Part shown: piece after piece, positions 24,450 to 33,536 of the stretch | Layout: every line of letters begins with the position of its first letter | Numbering within the stretch: the stretch's first letter is position 1 | Assembly (NCBI GenBank): GCA_035530875.1 | Contig: DATKUB010000012.1 | Location: forward strand, 1 to 64,000 | Reading direction: 5' to 3' | DNA: 64,000 nucleotides | Source of the DNA: JANXYY01 sp035530875 | GTDB lineage: Bacteria; Actinomycetota; Actinomycetes; Nanopelagicales; Nanopelagicaceae | Position numbers and translations under genes: made by a program | Notes under the pieces: generated by a model | The model's database searches: none | Seen by the model: the letters and a program-made list of their open reading frames with translations, nothing else | Told to the model about the DNA's origin: nothing

Positions 24450-25169
24450 ATGGCTCGCCTGATCATGTTGACCAACAGTCTTGGCGGCTCAGCCGATGTC
24501 CTACCCGCATTGGCGCTGCTCACTCACCAGGTCCGGATTCTGCCCGCTGAGGCAAGCACCCTTATCCAGGCCCCGTCCTGCGACGCGGTCGTCCTTGACG
24601 CGCGGCGAGATTTGCCAGGGGCTAAGAGCCTGGTTCGACTCCTGCACACTACTGGACTCGATGCTCCGCTCATCCTGATCACGACCGAGGGTGGACTAGC
24701 TGCGATAAATGCTGAATGGGAATTTGATGACGTGATTCTCGATACGGCCGGCCCCGCTGAGATTGAAGCGCGTCTTCGCATCGCAATTGGACGGATGGCA
24801 ACGCTACGCAATCTCAATGAATTGGGCGCGGTAGAAATCCGCACTGGAGACGTCGTGATTGATGAAGGTGCATATTCCGCGAAGGTTCGGGGTCAAGTTC
24901 TCGATCTAACTTTCAAAGAATTTGAATTGCTCAAGTATTTGGCCCAGCATCCTGGCCGCGTGTTTACCCGAGCCCAATTACTCCAAGAAGTTTGGGGTTA
25001 CGACTACTTCGGCGGAACCCGCACTGTGGACGTTCATATTCGACGTCTTCGAGCCAAGCTCGGGCCTGAACACGAGGCCCTGATTGGCACCGTCCGAAAT
25101 GTTGGGTACCGATTTGTAGCCACGAACACGCATGAAGATGTTCCAGTTGGCGATAGATTGTCGATGTGA
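24450..25169 (+). CDS. glnR: Atypical OmpR-family nitrogen regulator GlnR
   Basis: A 239-residue protein. The receiver-like domain (LIMLTNSLGGSADVLPAL, VVLDARRDLPGA, LILITTEGGLAAINAEW) follows GlnR closely; GlnR is an orphan that dimerises without phosphorylation. The winged helix is nearly the family consensus: LDLTFKEFELLKYLAQHPG, VWGYDYFGGTRTVDVH, IRRLRAKLGPEHE. It controls nitrogen assimilation genes in actinobacteria. ATG at 24450 with GGGGGTGG five bases upstream. It overlaps mshD by four bases, so nitrogen control and mycothiol synthesis are translationally coupled. Confidence 0.93.
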   Translation: MARLIMLTNSLGGSADVLPALALLTHQVRILPAEASTLIQAPSCDAVVLDARRDLPGAKSLVRLLHTTGLDAPLILITTEGGLAAINAEWEFDDVILDTAGPAEIEARLRIAIGRMATLRNLNELGAVEIRTGDVVIDEGAYSAKVRGQVLDLTFKEFELLKYLAQHPGRVFTRAQLLQEVWGYDYFGGTRTVDVHIRRLRAKLGPEHEALIGTVRNVGYRFVATNTHEDVPVGDRLSM

Positions 25170-26131
25170 TTCTTCAACGTCACGAGAAGTTAAGCTCACA
25201 GCTGCAAAATAAAGTATTCGACATTGTTCGTGCGGCGACCAAAGTTGATGGAATCAACCCACTTTCAGAGCATGTTGCACTACACCTTCGCGCTGGCGGA
25301 GACGAGGCAGACCAACACTTCACGGTTTTAACTGATTCAGGTGAAATCGTCGGCTACGCCCACCTTGATGAAACCGACTCAATCGCGGGCCCCAGCGCCG
25401 AACTCGTTGTCGCTCCGCTCTGGCGCGGCCAAGGCATCGGACGGTTGCTAACCGAAGAACTATTGGAAGTTGCCGGGCCGCGTCTGCGGTTGTGGTCCCA
25501 TGGCGTACTTCCCGCAGGCGAGACGCTGGCGAAAACTCTGGGGTTTGCCCGCGTGCGGGAAATCTGCCAGATGCGAAGATCGCTTGAATTTCCGATTCCC
25601 AACGTTCAACTTCCAGAAGCAATCGTCATCGAGCCCTTTAATCCAGAATCGGATTCAGACGAATGGCTCGATTTGAATTCAAGAGTTTTTGCCGGCCATC
25701 CCGAACAGAGCTCCTGGACCGCTACAGATCTCGAGTTGAGGATGGCGGAGCCGTGGTTCGACGCGGATGGCTTTCTGCTGGCCAGGAAAGGCGGGCGATG
25801 CGTCGCTTTCTGCTGGACCAAAGTCCATGGTGAAGAAGCCTCCGGCCATAGCCATGGACACAAACCACACCATAAGCATGGACACGACCCAATTGGTGAA
25901 ATTTACGTGATCGGCGTAGACCCCAATTTTCAAGGCCAAGGGTTAGGCCGATTGCTCACCTTGGCTGGGATGAATCACCTGAAGGACATCGGACTTCGAA
26001 CGGTCATGCTCTATGTGGAGGGTGACAATATGCCGGCCCTGAAACTTTACGAGGAGCTTGGATTCACCCGCTGGGGCAGAGACGTCATGTACCGCCAGGA
26101 CTCAGTTCAGACTCGCAATACCGGAAGTTAA
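25166..26131 (+). CDS. mshD: Mycothiol synthase, double GNAT acetyltransferase
   Basis: A 321-residue protein with two GNAT domains; it acetylates the cysteinyl group of Cys-GlcN-Ins to give mycothiol. CoA loops: VVAPLWRGQGIGRLL (domain 1) and IGVDPNFQGQGLGRLL (domain 2), with LYVEGDNMPALKLYEELGF at the end. Between residues 221 and 240, just before the second domain's catalytic strand, there are seven His in thirteen residues, an insertion I do not know from the family. GTG start overlapping the glnR stop. Confidence 0.92.
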   Translation: MILQRHEKLSSQLQNKVFDIVRAATKVDGINPLSEHVALHLRAGGDEADQHFTVLTDSGEIVGYAHLDETDSIAGPSAELVVAPLWRGQGIGRLLTEELLEVAGPRLRLWSHGVLPAGETLAKTLGFARVREICQMRRSLEFPIPNVQLPEAIVIEPFNPESDSDEWLDLNSRVFAGHPEQSSWTATDLELRMAEPWFDADGFLLARKGGRCVAFCWTKVHGEEASGHSHGHKPHHKHGHDPIGEIYVIGVDPNFQGQGLGRLLTLAGMNHLKDIGLRTVMLYVEGDNMPALKLYEELGFTRWGRDVMYRQDSVQTRNTGS

Positions 26132-26154
26132 CCCATCTCTGGCACCCTAGTCCC

Positions 26155-28257
26155 ATGACAGATGGGCTTTCGGCTGTCGCGAGCGAACATTTCTCGGGCG
26201 AGGCCAGATACATAGAGCGTGAAGAAAGTTGGCTCGCGTTCAACGAACGAGTGCTCGAACTGGCCGAAAATACTGAAATCCCGCTGCTTGAAAGAGCCAA
26301 ATTTTTAGCCATTTTTGCGAGCAATCTCGACGAGTTTTTCATGGTTCGCGTCGCTGGCATTAAGCGTCGGGTAGCTACAGGCCTTGCCCTCACAACGCCT
26401 ACGGGTCACCAGCCCCGTGAAGTTCTCGAGCTCATTTCAGCCGAATCGCGTTCGCTGATGGCTAGGCAGTCAGCCTGTTTTCACGAAGTAGTCAAGCCGC
26501 AACTAGCCGAGCAAGGAATTTTCCTGCTCTCTTTCGCAGATCTTGATGACGACGAACGCCAATACCTGCGCGAGATTTTCATCAATCGAATTTTCCCGGT
26601 CTTGACGCCACTCGCCGTTGACCCCACCCAGCCTTTTCCCTACATCTCCGGGCTCTCGCTCAACCTTGCCGTGGTTGTTGGTCACCCGGCCACCGGAGAA
26701 GAGGTATTTGCCAGGGTCAAGGTGCCACCTTCCCTTCCTCGGTTCTTGCCAACAAAAGCAATCTTCGCCACTCGCTACATCCCGCTCGAGGATTTGATCG
26801 CTGCGCACCTGGATGAGCTTTTCCCCGGGATGGAAGTCCTTAAGCACTACGCATTCAGAGTCACCAGAAATCAAGATTTAGAGGTTGAAGAGGACGAGGC
26901 GGAGAACCTGCTAAATGCATTGGAGCAGGAGTTGCTGCGCCGGCGCTTTGGGCCGCCGGTACGTCTTGAGGTAGATGAGAATATGGACCCAATTCTCTTG
27001 AGTCGACTCCTTTCAGAATTGGAAATAATAGAGAGCGAGGTTTTCCGCCTTGCTCCACCGCTGGATTTGACCGGCCTAAATCGCATCGCCGATCTTGACC
27101 GGCCAGAACTCAAATTTGTTCATTTCGCACCCGCCACACACCCATCAATTGCGGCGCCCGAATTTGATGGCGATATCTTTGCTGCAATTCGCGATAAGGA
27201 CATTCTTCTTCATCACCCTTACGACTCCTTCACCACAAGCGTGGTCGCGTTCTTGGATCAAGCTGCTGATGATCCGGCGGTGCTTGCCATCAAGCAGACG
27301 CTGTACCGAACTTCAGGAGACTCTCCGATTGTCGATGCACTAATTGCGGCGGCCGAAGCCGGGAAACAAGTGCTGGCACTTATTGAGTTGCGCGCACGAT
27401 TCGACGAACTAGCGAATGTTCGATGGGCACGCAAACTTGAAGAGGCCGGGGTCCATGTCCTTTATGGACTACTGGGCCTCAAGACTCACGCCAAACTTTC
27501 ACTGGTTGTCAGGGACGAAGCCGATGGGCTCCGTCGGTACTGCCACATCGGCACCGGCAACTACAACCCGAAGACGGCACGCCACTATGAGGATTTGGGA
27601 ATACTTACTTGTGATCCCCATCTGGGGGAAGATCTAACGCGCCTTTTCAATCAACTTTCAGGTTTTGCCCCGCAGACAGAGTTTCGAAGGCTTCTTGTCG
27701 CGCCAACCTCCATGCGCGCTGGACTTTTCGAGCGCATCGAACGGGAAATCGGCCATGTAAAGGCAGGCCGTACTGCCAAGATCCGACTTAAACTGAACTC
27801 CCTCGAAGATGAGGCAATGATCGAAGCTTTATACGCGGCCTCTGCAGCAGGTGTGGTGATTCAGTTAGTGATTCGAGGAATCTGCGCACTTAGACCCGGC
27901 GTCATCGGACTTTCAGAAAACATCACGGTCAATTCTTATCTAGGTCGATTTCTTGAACATTCGCGAATATTTCACTTCAGCAACGGCGGAGATGACGAAA
28001 TTTGGATAGGAAGTGCGGACATGATGCATCGAAATCTAGATCGCCGCGTTGAAGCACTGGTTAAAATCACCGACCCAGATTCGCGAGAAATCCTGCTCGG
28101 CATGCTAGATGAACTCGTCACTGATCACTTTGCGTCCTGGCATCTGCATGGCGATACCACGTGGTCCCGCATTGACCATGATGCCGATGGCCAAGAACTG
28201 CCAGATTGGCAGGATGTACTTATCCACCGCTACCAGAAGCGAGATACGTCGCTATGA
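26155..28257 (+). CDS. ppk: Polyphosphate kinase 1
   Basis: A 700-residue enzyme that reversibly polymerises ATP phosphate into polyphosphate. Domain order N, H, C1, C2 is visible: ESWLAFNERVLELAE at the start, LLHHPYDSFTTSV and the catalytic GLKTHAKLSLVVR (phospho-His) with GTGNYNPKTARHYEDLG in C1, and FLEHSRIFHF in C2 with the second conserved His. Full length. It sits with a MutT1-like gene that overlaps it by four bases; PhoU and SenX3/RegX3 elsewhere fit a phosphate storage role. Confidence 0.96.
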   Translation: MTDGLSAVASEHFSGEARYIEREESWLAFNERVLELAENTEIPLLERAKFLAIFASNLDEFFMVRVAGIKRRVATGLALTTPTGHQPREVLELISAESRSLMARQSACFHEVVKPQLAEQGIFLLSFADLDDDERQYLREIFINRIFPVLTPLAVDPTQPFPYISGLSLNLAVVVGHPATGEEVFARVKVPPSLPRFLPTKAIFATRYIPLEDLIAAHLDELFPGMEVLKHYAFRVTRNQDLEVEEDEAENLLNALEQELLRRRFGPPVRLEVDENMDPILLSRLLSELEIIESEVFRLAPPLDLTGLNRIADLDRPELKFVHFAPATHPSIAAPEFDGDIFAAIRDKDILLHHPYDSFTTSVVAFLDQAADDPAVLAIKQTLYRTSGDSPIVDALIAAAEAGKQVLALIELRARFDELANVRWARKLEEAGVHVLYGLLGLKTHAKLSLVVRDEADGLRRYCHIGTGNYNPKTARHYEDLGILTCDPHLGEDLTRLFNQLSGFAPQTEFRRLLVAPTSMRAGLFERIEREIGHVKAGRTAKIRLKLNSLEDEAMIEALYAASAAGVVIQLVIRGICALRPGVIGLSENITVNSYLGRFLEHSRIFHFSNGGDDEIWIGSADMMHRNLDRRVEALVKITDPDSREILLGMLDELVTDHFASWHLHGDTTWSRIDHDADGQELPDWQDVLIHRYQKRDTSL

Positions 28258-29153
28258 CCAAGGCAACTCCACCAACTCTTGCTGCTGGAGCATTGCTCTG
28301 GAGGAATGTGGAAGGCGACGCAATTGAAATAGCCCTGGTTCACCGACCGCGATACGACGACTGGACTTTGCCAAAAGGAAAACTTGAAGCAGGCGAGCAT
28401 TTAATTGAGTGCGCCGCTCGCGAAGTTCGCGAAGAGACTGGGGCCATCGCTCGCTTCGGCCCACTGCTCGGCCAAGTTTCGTATGACGTTGAAGGCGAGC
28501 CTAAAAATGTCACTTACTGGGCAGCCCGGGCGGTCGAAATGCACGAACCCACCGCGGAGTCTGACGAAATTGGGCGAGTGCAGTGGCTCTCGCCAGGTGC
28601 GGCAAGGGCGGTTCTTACTTATGGCCATGACATTGAAGTTCTGAACTCATTTCTAAAAATCGGAACTGGCACTTTGCCAATTGTTCTATTGCGCCACGCC
28701 AAAGCCGTTAAGCGAAGCGACTGGGATGGCGATGACGATGACGACCGACCACTCGATAGTCGGGGCGAGATCCAAGCCCAGCGACTTCGCTCAACTCTTA
28801 GAGCGTACGGACCGCTCGAGATCCATTCCTCAGATGCAAACCGGTGCCAACAAACTGCCTCGCTGCTCTCCGACAAGTTTGCGGCCCCCATAATCACAGA
28901 GTCGTCCCTGAGTGAATATTCGTACAAACGCGATTCCGAAGCTGCACTGTCGAGAATTAAACAACTACTTCAACTGGAACGTCCGCTTGTCATCTGCTCG
29001 CACCGACCAGTTTTGCCTCACTTAGCCAGGGCGCTACTTGAAAACACTCATTTAGATACGCCTACGGCCAGCCTCGAGCCGGCCGCTGCATGGGTGATTC
29101 ACGCTCGCGGCGGCGTAGTGATTGCTATTGATTATCTGTCCGCGCCTGAGTAA
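28254..29153 (+). CDS. mutT1: Nudix hydrolase fused to histidine phosphatase domain (MutT1-like)
   Basis: A 299-residue two-domain protein. Residues 1-135 are Nudix with the box GKLEAGEHLIECAAREVREETGA-type (G-x5-E-x7-REUxEE shape). From about residue 142 (LPIVLLRHAKAVKR) a SixA-like phosphatase follows with RHAK as phospho-His motif and a second His in ICSHRPVLPHLARAL. This matches mycobacterial MutT1, which sanitises 8-oxo-dGTP and hydrolyses diadenosine polyphosphates. An Asp run (GDDDDD) lies in the phosphatase loop. ATG overlaps the ppk stop. Confidence 0.9.
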   Translation: MTKATPPTLAAGALLWRNVEGDAIEIALVHRPRYDDWTLPKGKLEAGEHLIECAAREVREETGAIARFGPLLGQVSYDVEGEPKNVTYWAARAVEMHEPTAESDEIGRVQWLSPGAARAVLTYGHDIEVLNSFLKIGTGTLPIVLLRHAKAVKRSDWDGDDDDDRPLDSRGEIQAQRLRSTLRAYGPLEIHSSDANRCQQTASLLSDKFAAPIITESSLSEYSYKRDSEAALSRIKQLLQLERPLVICSHRPVLPHLARALLENTHLDTPTASLEPAAAWVIHARGGVVIAIDYLSAPE

Positions 29154-29162
29154 ACATTGCCC

Positions 29163-29552
29163 ATGGCTATCGCTAAATTCGCCGTTGTCGCTCTGGACTG
29201 CCCCGATCCGATTTCGTTGGCAGAATTCTATGCACTTATCACCGGCTGGCCCATAGCCGAGGATCGGATCTGGCGAAACGAATCCGGAATCGTTGGATGG
29301 GCACAACTTGACGCTGGTGGGAGCCCAACAATTGGATTCGCTCGAGTAGATAATTATCGAGCTCCAACTTGGCCCGAAGGAGATATACCTCAGCAGGAGC
29401 ACCTTGATTTTCAAGTAAGTGATTTAGATGTTGGCGAAGTTGAAGTCTTGAAGATTGGCGCAGTCAAAGCGGAACACCAACCGGGAGAATCTTTCAGAAT
29501 TTTCTTTGATCCTGCAGGACACCCGTTCTGCCTGGTTAATCACGCAGACTAA
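29163..29552 (+). CDS. VOC-superfamily (glyoxalase-like) protein
   Basis: A 129-residue single VOC unit: VVALDCPDPISLAEFYALI at the start, HLDFQVSDLDVGEVEVLKIG in the middle and IFFDPAGHPFCLV at the end, the typical paired beta-alpha-beta-beta-beta layout. The conserved metal His/Glu are only partly present (HLDF, HPFC), so it may be a binding protein rather than an enzyme. ATG at 29163. Function unknown. Convergent overlap of four bases with the next gene. Confidence 0.85.
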   Translation: MAIAKFAVVALDCPDPISLAEFYALITGWPIAEDRIWRNESGIVGWAQLDAGGSPTIGFARVDNYRAPTWPEGDIPQQEHLDFQVSDLDVGEVEVLKIGAVKAEHQPGESFRIFFDPAGHPFCLVNHAD

Positions 29553-29884
29553 AAATGAACAAAAAACCCGATCCCGCAAACGATCAGCGCGGTAATAGCT
29601 CCGCCAATCCAGAGAGTGCGGCTCTCTTTTTTTGAATCTCGCTCGTTCCACAACCATAGATATTCGGTTTCAGCCTCTTGAATATCTTGCGGCAGCATCG
29701 CTTTGGAAGCAGCAAAGTCCTCGGGCGTCGCGGTATCGAGTGGATGCTCTGCTACCCAGGCCGCAAACTTAACGTGCGTCTGCGTCCCAGCAGCATCTAA
29801 AGTCCTGATCTCCGTATTCAAGAAGATGATTCGAACGATCGAAAAAATTAGGGCTAGACCTGCCAAAACGATTATGTAGATCAC
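29549..29884 (-). CDS. Small two-helix membrane protein, unknown
   Basis: A 111-residue protein with an N-terminal membrane helix (IYIIVLAGLALIFSIVRIIF), a soluble, acidic helical middle (about residues 30-85) and a C-terminal membrane helix (LWIGGAITALIVCGIGFF). I do not recognise the family. It is divergent from the MMPL gene with 60 bp between, so they may share a control region. Confidence 0.7.
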   Translation of the reverse strand: MIYIIVLAGLALIFSIVRIIFLNTEIRTLDAAGTQTHVKFAAWVAEHPLDTATPEDFAASKAMLPQDIQEAETEYLWLWNERDSKKESRTLWIGGAITALIVCGIGFFVHF

Positions 29885-29944
29885 ACTTTGAGAATATGCC
29901 TACTCGGTTTTGCGGGCAAGGCCGTAAACTGGGAATATTCTCAA

Positions 29945-32086
29945 ATGAAGTCTTTCGGAGGCTGGGCGTTTAGAAATAAGTTCATCGTCTTCCTGATTTG
30001 GATTGCGGCCTTCGCCGGTGTTACCGCGACTTCTCATGCGGTCGGTTCACGATTCAACGATTCATTTTCGCTTCCTGGAATTGAGTCAACGAAAGCATTG
30101 AGTCTGCTTAGCCAGGCATTTCCTCGCCAAGCCGGAGATGCGGACAGCATTGTTTTTCATGTCAACTCCGGAACAGTCAATGATCCGAAGGTTAAGAAGG
30201 CTATGGTCGGCGTTTTTTCTCAAGTGAGTGCGATCGCGTCGGTTGGATCCGTTAAGTCCCCATATGATCCGCAGAACGTCATCCAAATAAGCCGCGATCA
30301 ACGCACGGCATATGCCTCGGTTGTATTTAGCTCTAACGCGCGGACAGTTCCGAGCAACGACGTTCAGTCTTTGATATCAATCGGTTCGGCTGCGAGAAGT
30401 GCGAATTTACAGGTGGAATTTGGCGGACAAGCGATCGCCCAACTCAATCGTCCCAAAGGAAATTTGGGAGAGATGATTGGTGTAATGGCAGCAGCCGTAA
30501 TCCTGTTCATTTCATTTGGATCATTTCTGGCGATGCTCCTACCTATCGGCGTGGCACTTCTCGCCCTCGGCACAGCATCTGCAGTAGTTGGATTACTAAC
30601 ACACTTAATGGGTGTGGCCAGTTTTGCGCCACAACTTGGTTCGCTTATCGGACTGGGTGTGGGTATTGACTATGCGCTTTTTATCGTTAGCCGCTATCGA
30701 AAAGAGATCGCCGACGGAGTAGATCCAGAAGAGGCAGCCTCCATTTCAATTAATACTTCTGGCCGAGCAGTCCTTTTCGCAGGTGCCACCGTCTGTATCG
30801 CGCTGCTTGGTCTCCTAGTTCTCGGGCTGTCATTTTTGAACGGTGTGGCGGTAGCTGCTTCGGTAACTGTTCTTATCACCATGATCGCCACCATCACGTT
30901 GCTCCCCGCGCTCTTTGGCGTGATCAAACGACACGTCTTTAGCCGTAGATCCCGCGGACATCTTGATGCAGGTACGAGGAAAGACCCAGCAACGGGATAC
31001 TGGGCAAGGTGGGCAAGAACCGTATCTCGAAAACCCATTCCCCTTGCCGTTGTGGCTTTCGCCATTATCGCCGTACTAGCGATTCCTTATTTTTCGCTGC
31101 ATTTGGGCTCTTCTGATCAGGGCAACAATCCGCCGAACACAACCACGCGCAAGGCATACGACCTACTCGCAGGAGGCTTTGGGCCGGGAACCAACGGGCC
31201 ACTGCAGGTTATTGCAGAGATAAAGTCGCAGACCGACCGCTCCGCTCTTGAAGAGGTTGCAACAGCACTCAAGTCCGAGCCAGGCGTGGCAGAGGTAAGT
31301 CCAGTCATTTCTAGTCCAACCGGAATGATCGCGTTCCTTCAGGTGATTCCGACAACCGGGCCGCAGGATATTAAAACGAGCAATCTGATCAAGGATATGC
31401 GCCAGAATCTGATTCCGAAGATCCTGGCTGGGTCATCCACGAAGATTTATGTTGGCGGTGCGACGGCTATTTTTGACGACTTTGCCTCTGTGATCGCCGG
31501 CAAACTCCCGCTCTTCATTACGGTCATCGTTCTTCTCGGTGGCCTTCTCCTACTCCTAGCGTTTCGAAGTTTTGCAATTCCATTGACGGCGGGCTTGATG
31601 AACCTATTTGCCGCTGGCGCCTCCTTCGGCGTTGTGGTTGCCGCTTTTCAATGGGGTTGGGGACAGAATCTGCTCAATGTGGGTAAAGGACCAATTGAAT
31701 CGTTTCTTCCAGTAATTATGTTGGCAATCCTCTTTGGTCTCTCGATGGACTATCAGGTGTTCCTGGTGAGCCGGATGCATGAGGAATGGATCAATACCGA
31801 GGACAACTCGCGTTCAGTTATAACCGGACAGGCAGATACTGGCCGCATCATCACCTCTGCTGCACTAATCATGATTGCGGTCTTCTGTTCCTTCATTTTT
31901 GGCGGCGAGAAGATCATTAAGGAATTCGGGATAGGGCTGGCTGCCGCCGTCTTTATCGACGCGTTCATCCTGCGAACCATCTTGGTGCCAGCATTAATGC
32001 ACTTGTTTGGCCGAGCCAATTGGTGGATACCAAAAAGCGTAGACAAGATGCTGCCGCACCTATCGGTTGAAGCGACGGAAATCTAG
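29945..32086 (+). CDS. MMPL-family RND transporter
   Basis: A 713-residue export protein with two MMPL halves. Membrane helix 1 starts at FIVFLIWIAAFAGV; the periplasmic loop follows; helices 2-6 are at about residues 180-330 with the functional GLGVGIDYALFIVSRYRKE (Asp-Tyr pair); the second half has GLSMDYQVFLVSRMHEE. The D-Y pairs are proton relay residues. Substrates are typically lipids or hydrophobic compounds. ATG at 29945 chosen; it starts MKSFGGWAFRNK. No lipid synthesis gene is next to it. Confidence 0.92.
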   Translation: MKSFGGWAFRNKFIVFLIWIAAFAGVTATSHAVGSRFNDSFSLPGIESTKALSLLSQAFPRQAGDADSIVFHVNSGTVNDPKVKKAMVGVFSQVSAIASVGSVKSPYDPQNVIQISRDQRTAYASVVFSSNARTVPSNDVQSLISIGSAARSANLQVEFGGQAIAQLNRPKGNLGEMIGVMAAAVILFISFGSFLAMLLPIGVALLALGTASAVVGLLTHLMGVASFAPQLGSLIGLGVGIDYALFIVSRYRKEIADGVDPEEAASISINTSGRAVLFAGATVCIALLGLLVLGLSFLNGVAVAASVTVLITMIATITLLPALFGVIKRHVFSRRSRGHLDAGTRKDPATGYWARWARTVSRKPIPLAVVAFAIIAVLAIPYFSLHLGSSDQGNNPPNTTTRKAYDLLAGGFGPGTNGPLQVIAEIKSQTDRSALEEVATALKSEPGVAEVSPVISSPTGMIAFLQVIPTTGPQDIKTSNLIKDMRQNLIPKILAGSSTKIYVGGATAIFDDFASVIAGKLPLFITVIVLLGGLLLLLAFRSFAIPLTAGLMNLFAAGASFGVVVAAFQWGWGQNLLNVGKGPIESFLPVIMLAILFGLSMDYQVFLVSRMHEEWINTEDNSRSVITGQADTGRIITSAALIMIAVFCSFIFGGEKIIKEFGIGLAAAVFIDAFILRTILVPALMHLFGRANWWIPKSVDKMLPHLSVEATEI

Positions 32087-32094
32087 AGCAGGAT

Positions 32095-33450
32095 CTAACC
32101 GACGAGTTCGGCGCACATTGCCCGGAATGCCTTCGTATGCGCATCGACGTCTTCGCGAGTGGTGTCCGGGCTCATGAGTGCCATGTTGTGAAATGGCGTC
32201 AATAGGAAGCCGTCATTAAGCAAGCGAAGGTGCAGATACTGCTCAAGTGCGAAATCGCCGGCACTCGCCGCTTCCGCTCCGGTGCGAGGCGCATGCGGAA
32301 CAAAAACATATTCAGCACGAGCACCTAGCCGATTGCAGTGCCAGCCAAGTCCGAATTCCTTGATGCTTGCGTCAATGCCGTCAGCCCAAGCATCAGCTAA
32401 TGGAATCATCCGGGCAAAAGCTGCTGATGTCAGTACCTGAGTGAGAGTTGCGCGCATGGCGGCGAGCGAGAGAGCGTTGCCGGCCAACGTGCCGCCGATC
32501 CCGCCCGTATCAATTTCTTCAAGGCTCACCAAGCGAGCGATCCGGGCAGCTACTTCCTTCGTCATGCCGAATGCCCCGCTTGGGATGCCGCCGCCAATCG
32601 CCTTTCCGATCGTCAAGAAATCGGGGGAAAGTGATAACAGGGCGGTCATGCCGCCAGGGCCGGCGGAAATCGTATGCGTTTCGTCGATTATGAGCAGCGC
32701 CTGATATTTCTTGCATAGCGCGGCAAGTCCGTCGAGGAAACCCGGCTCAGGAAGGACAATGCCGACGTTGGTAAGTGCCGGTTCGGTGAGAACGCAGGCG
32801 ACATCGCCTTCGGCGAGCGCGGCTTCAACGCCAGTCAGATCATTGAACTCGACTACGCGCGTGGTGAGATCGAGGGGAACTGGGGCCCCTAGGTTGCCTT
32901 CACGCGACACGGTCTTGCCCGCATCATTCAAGGTTGCAAAGGTTTCATCGACGCTGCCGTGGTAACAACGATCAAAAACAAGAACCTTTGATCGACCGGT
33001 TACTAGCCGTGCATAACGGATGACGTGACGGTTAGCGTCTGTCGCAGTCAGAGTGAATTGCCAAAGCGGTAGGCCAAATCGGGCGGCGAACTCAGAGGCG
33101 ACAACTACTGAATCTTCAGTTGGCAGCATGAGGCTTATCCCGCGGCCTATCTGTTCTATTACCGCTTTGACGGTCGCTTCCGGCGAATGACCGGTCATCG
33201 CACCGGTGTCGCCCAAACAGAAATCGATGTAATTGAGCCCATCAACGTCTGTGAACCGAGCGCCCTTTGCCTCCTTGATGAAGAGCGGAAACTCACCGGG
33301 CCACTTGCTCATCCACGACATCGGAACGCCCCCTGGCATTACCTTCTTGGCCTCTTCAAAGAGGCGAGCGCTCTCGGGGTGCGCATCCCGGAATCGAGCA
33401 GTTTCAATCTTCGTAAGTTGGGCTAGACGTGCCCGATCAATTTCGACCAT
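32095..33450 (-). CDS. Class III aminotransferase (glutamate-1-semialdehyde-aminomutase-like)
   Basis: A 451-residue PLP enzyme. Visible: DGLNYIDFCLGDTGAMTGH at the N-terminal substrate site, DRCYHGSVDET, LLIIDETHTISAGPGG (Asp of the cofactor) and LTIGKAIGGGIPSGAFGM (Schiff-base Lys). It resembles HemL, but no heme genes surround it and the loop residues differ, so an omega-transaminase or beta-amino-acid enzyme is equally possible. It comes last in a run with sugar and MFS genes, after a REP-like repeat. Confidence 0.85.
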   Translation of the reverse strand: MVEIDRARLAQLTKIETARFRDAHPESARLFEEAKKVMPGGVPMSWMSKWPGEFPLFIKEAKGARFTDVDGLNYIDFCLGDTGAMTGHSPEATVKAVIEQIGRGISLMLPTEDSVVVASEFAARFGLPLWQFTLTATDANRHVIRYARLVTGRSKVLVFDRCYHGSVDETFATLNDAGKTVSREGNLGAPVPLDLTTRVVEFNDLTGVEAALAEGDVACVLTEPALTNVGIVLPEPGFLDGLAALCKKYQALLIIDETHTISAGPGGMTALLSLSPDFLTIGKAIGGGIPSGAFGMTKEVAARIARLVSLEEIDTGGIGGTLAGNALSLAAMRATLTQVLTSAAFARMIPLADAWADGIDASIKEFGLGWHCNRLGARAEYVFVPHAPRTGAEAASAGDFALEQYLHLRLLNDGFLLTPFHNMALMSPDTTREDVDAHTKAFRAMCAELVG

Positions 33451-33484
33451 AGCCCCACTCTATTTGGTCGTCATCATTTCTTCT

Positions 33485-33525
33485 GCCGAACGGCGGCTTG
33501 CCTCCCGTGAACGGCGGCTTGCCTC
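33485..33525 (+). repeat. REP-like hairpin repeat, copies 2 and 3 in tandem
   Basis: GAACGGCGGCTTGCCTC occurs at 33488-33504 and again at 33509-33525 (period 21). The first copy with flanks (33485-33509) matches the element at 5142-5166 at 22 of 25 positions. It fills the 86-bp gap between the MFS stop and the aminotransferase start. Confidence 0.65.
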
Positions 33526-33536
33526 AGTGTTCAAGA

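Noticed and set aside
32095..33450. Naming the aminotransferase hemL
   Set aside because: Heme neighbours are absent and several pocket stretches differ from HemL; left as class III aminotransferase.
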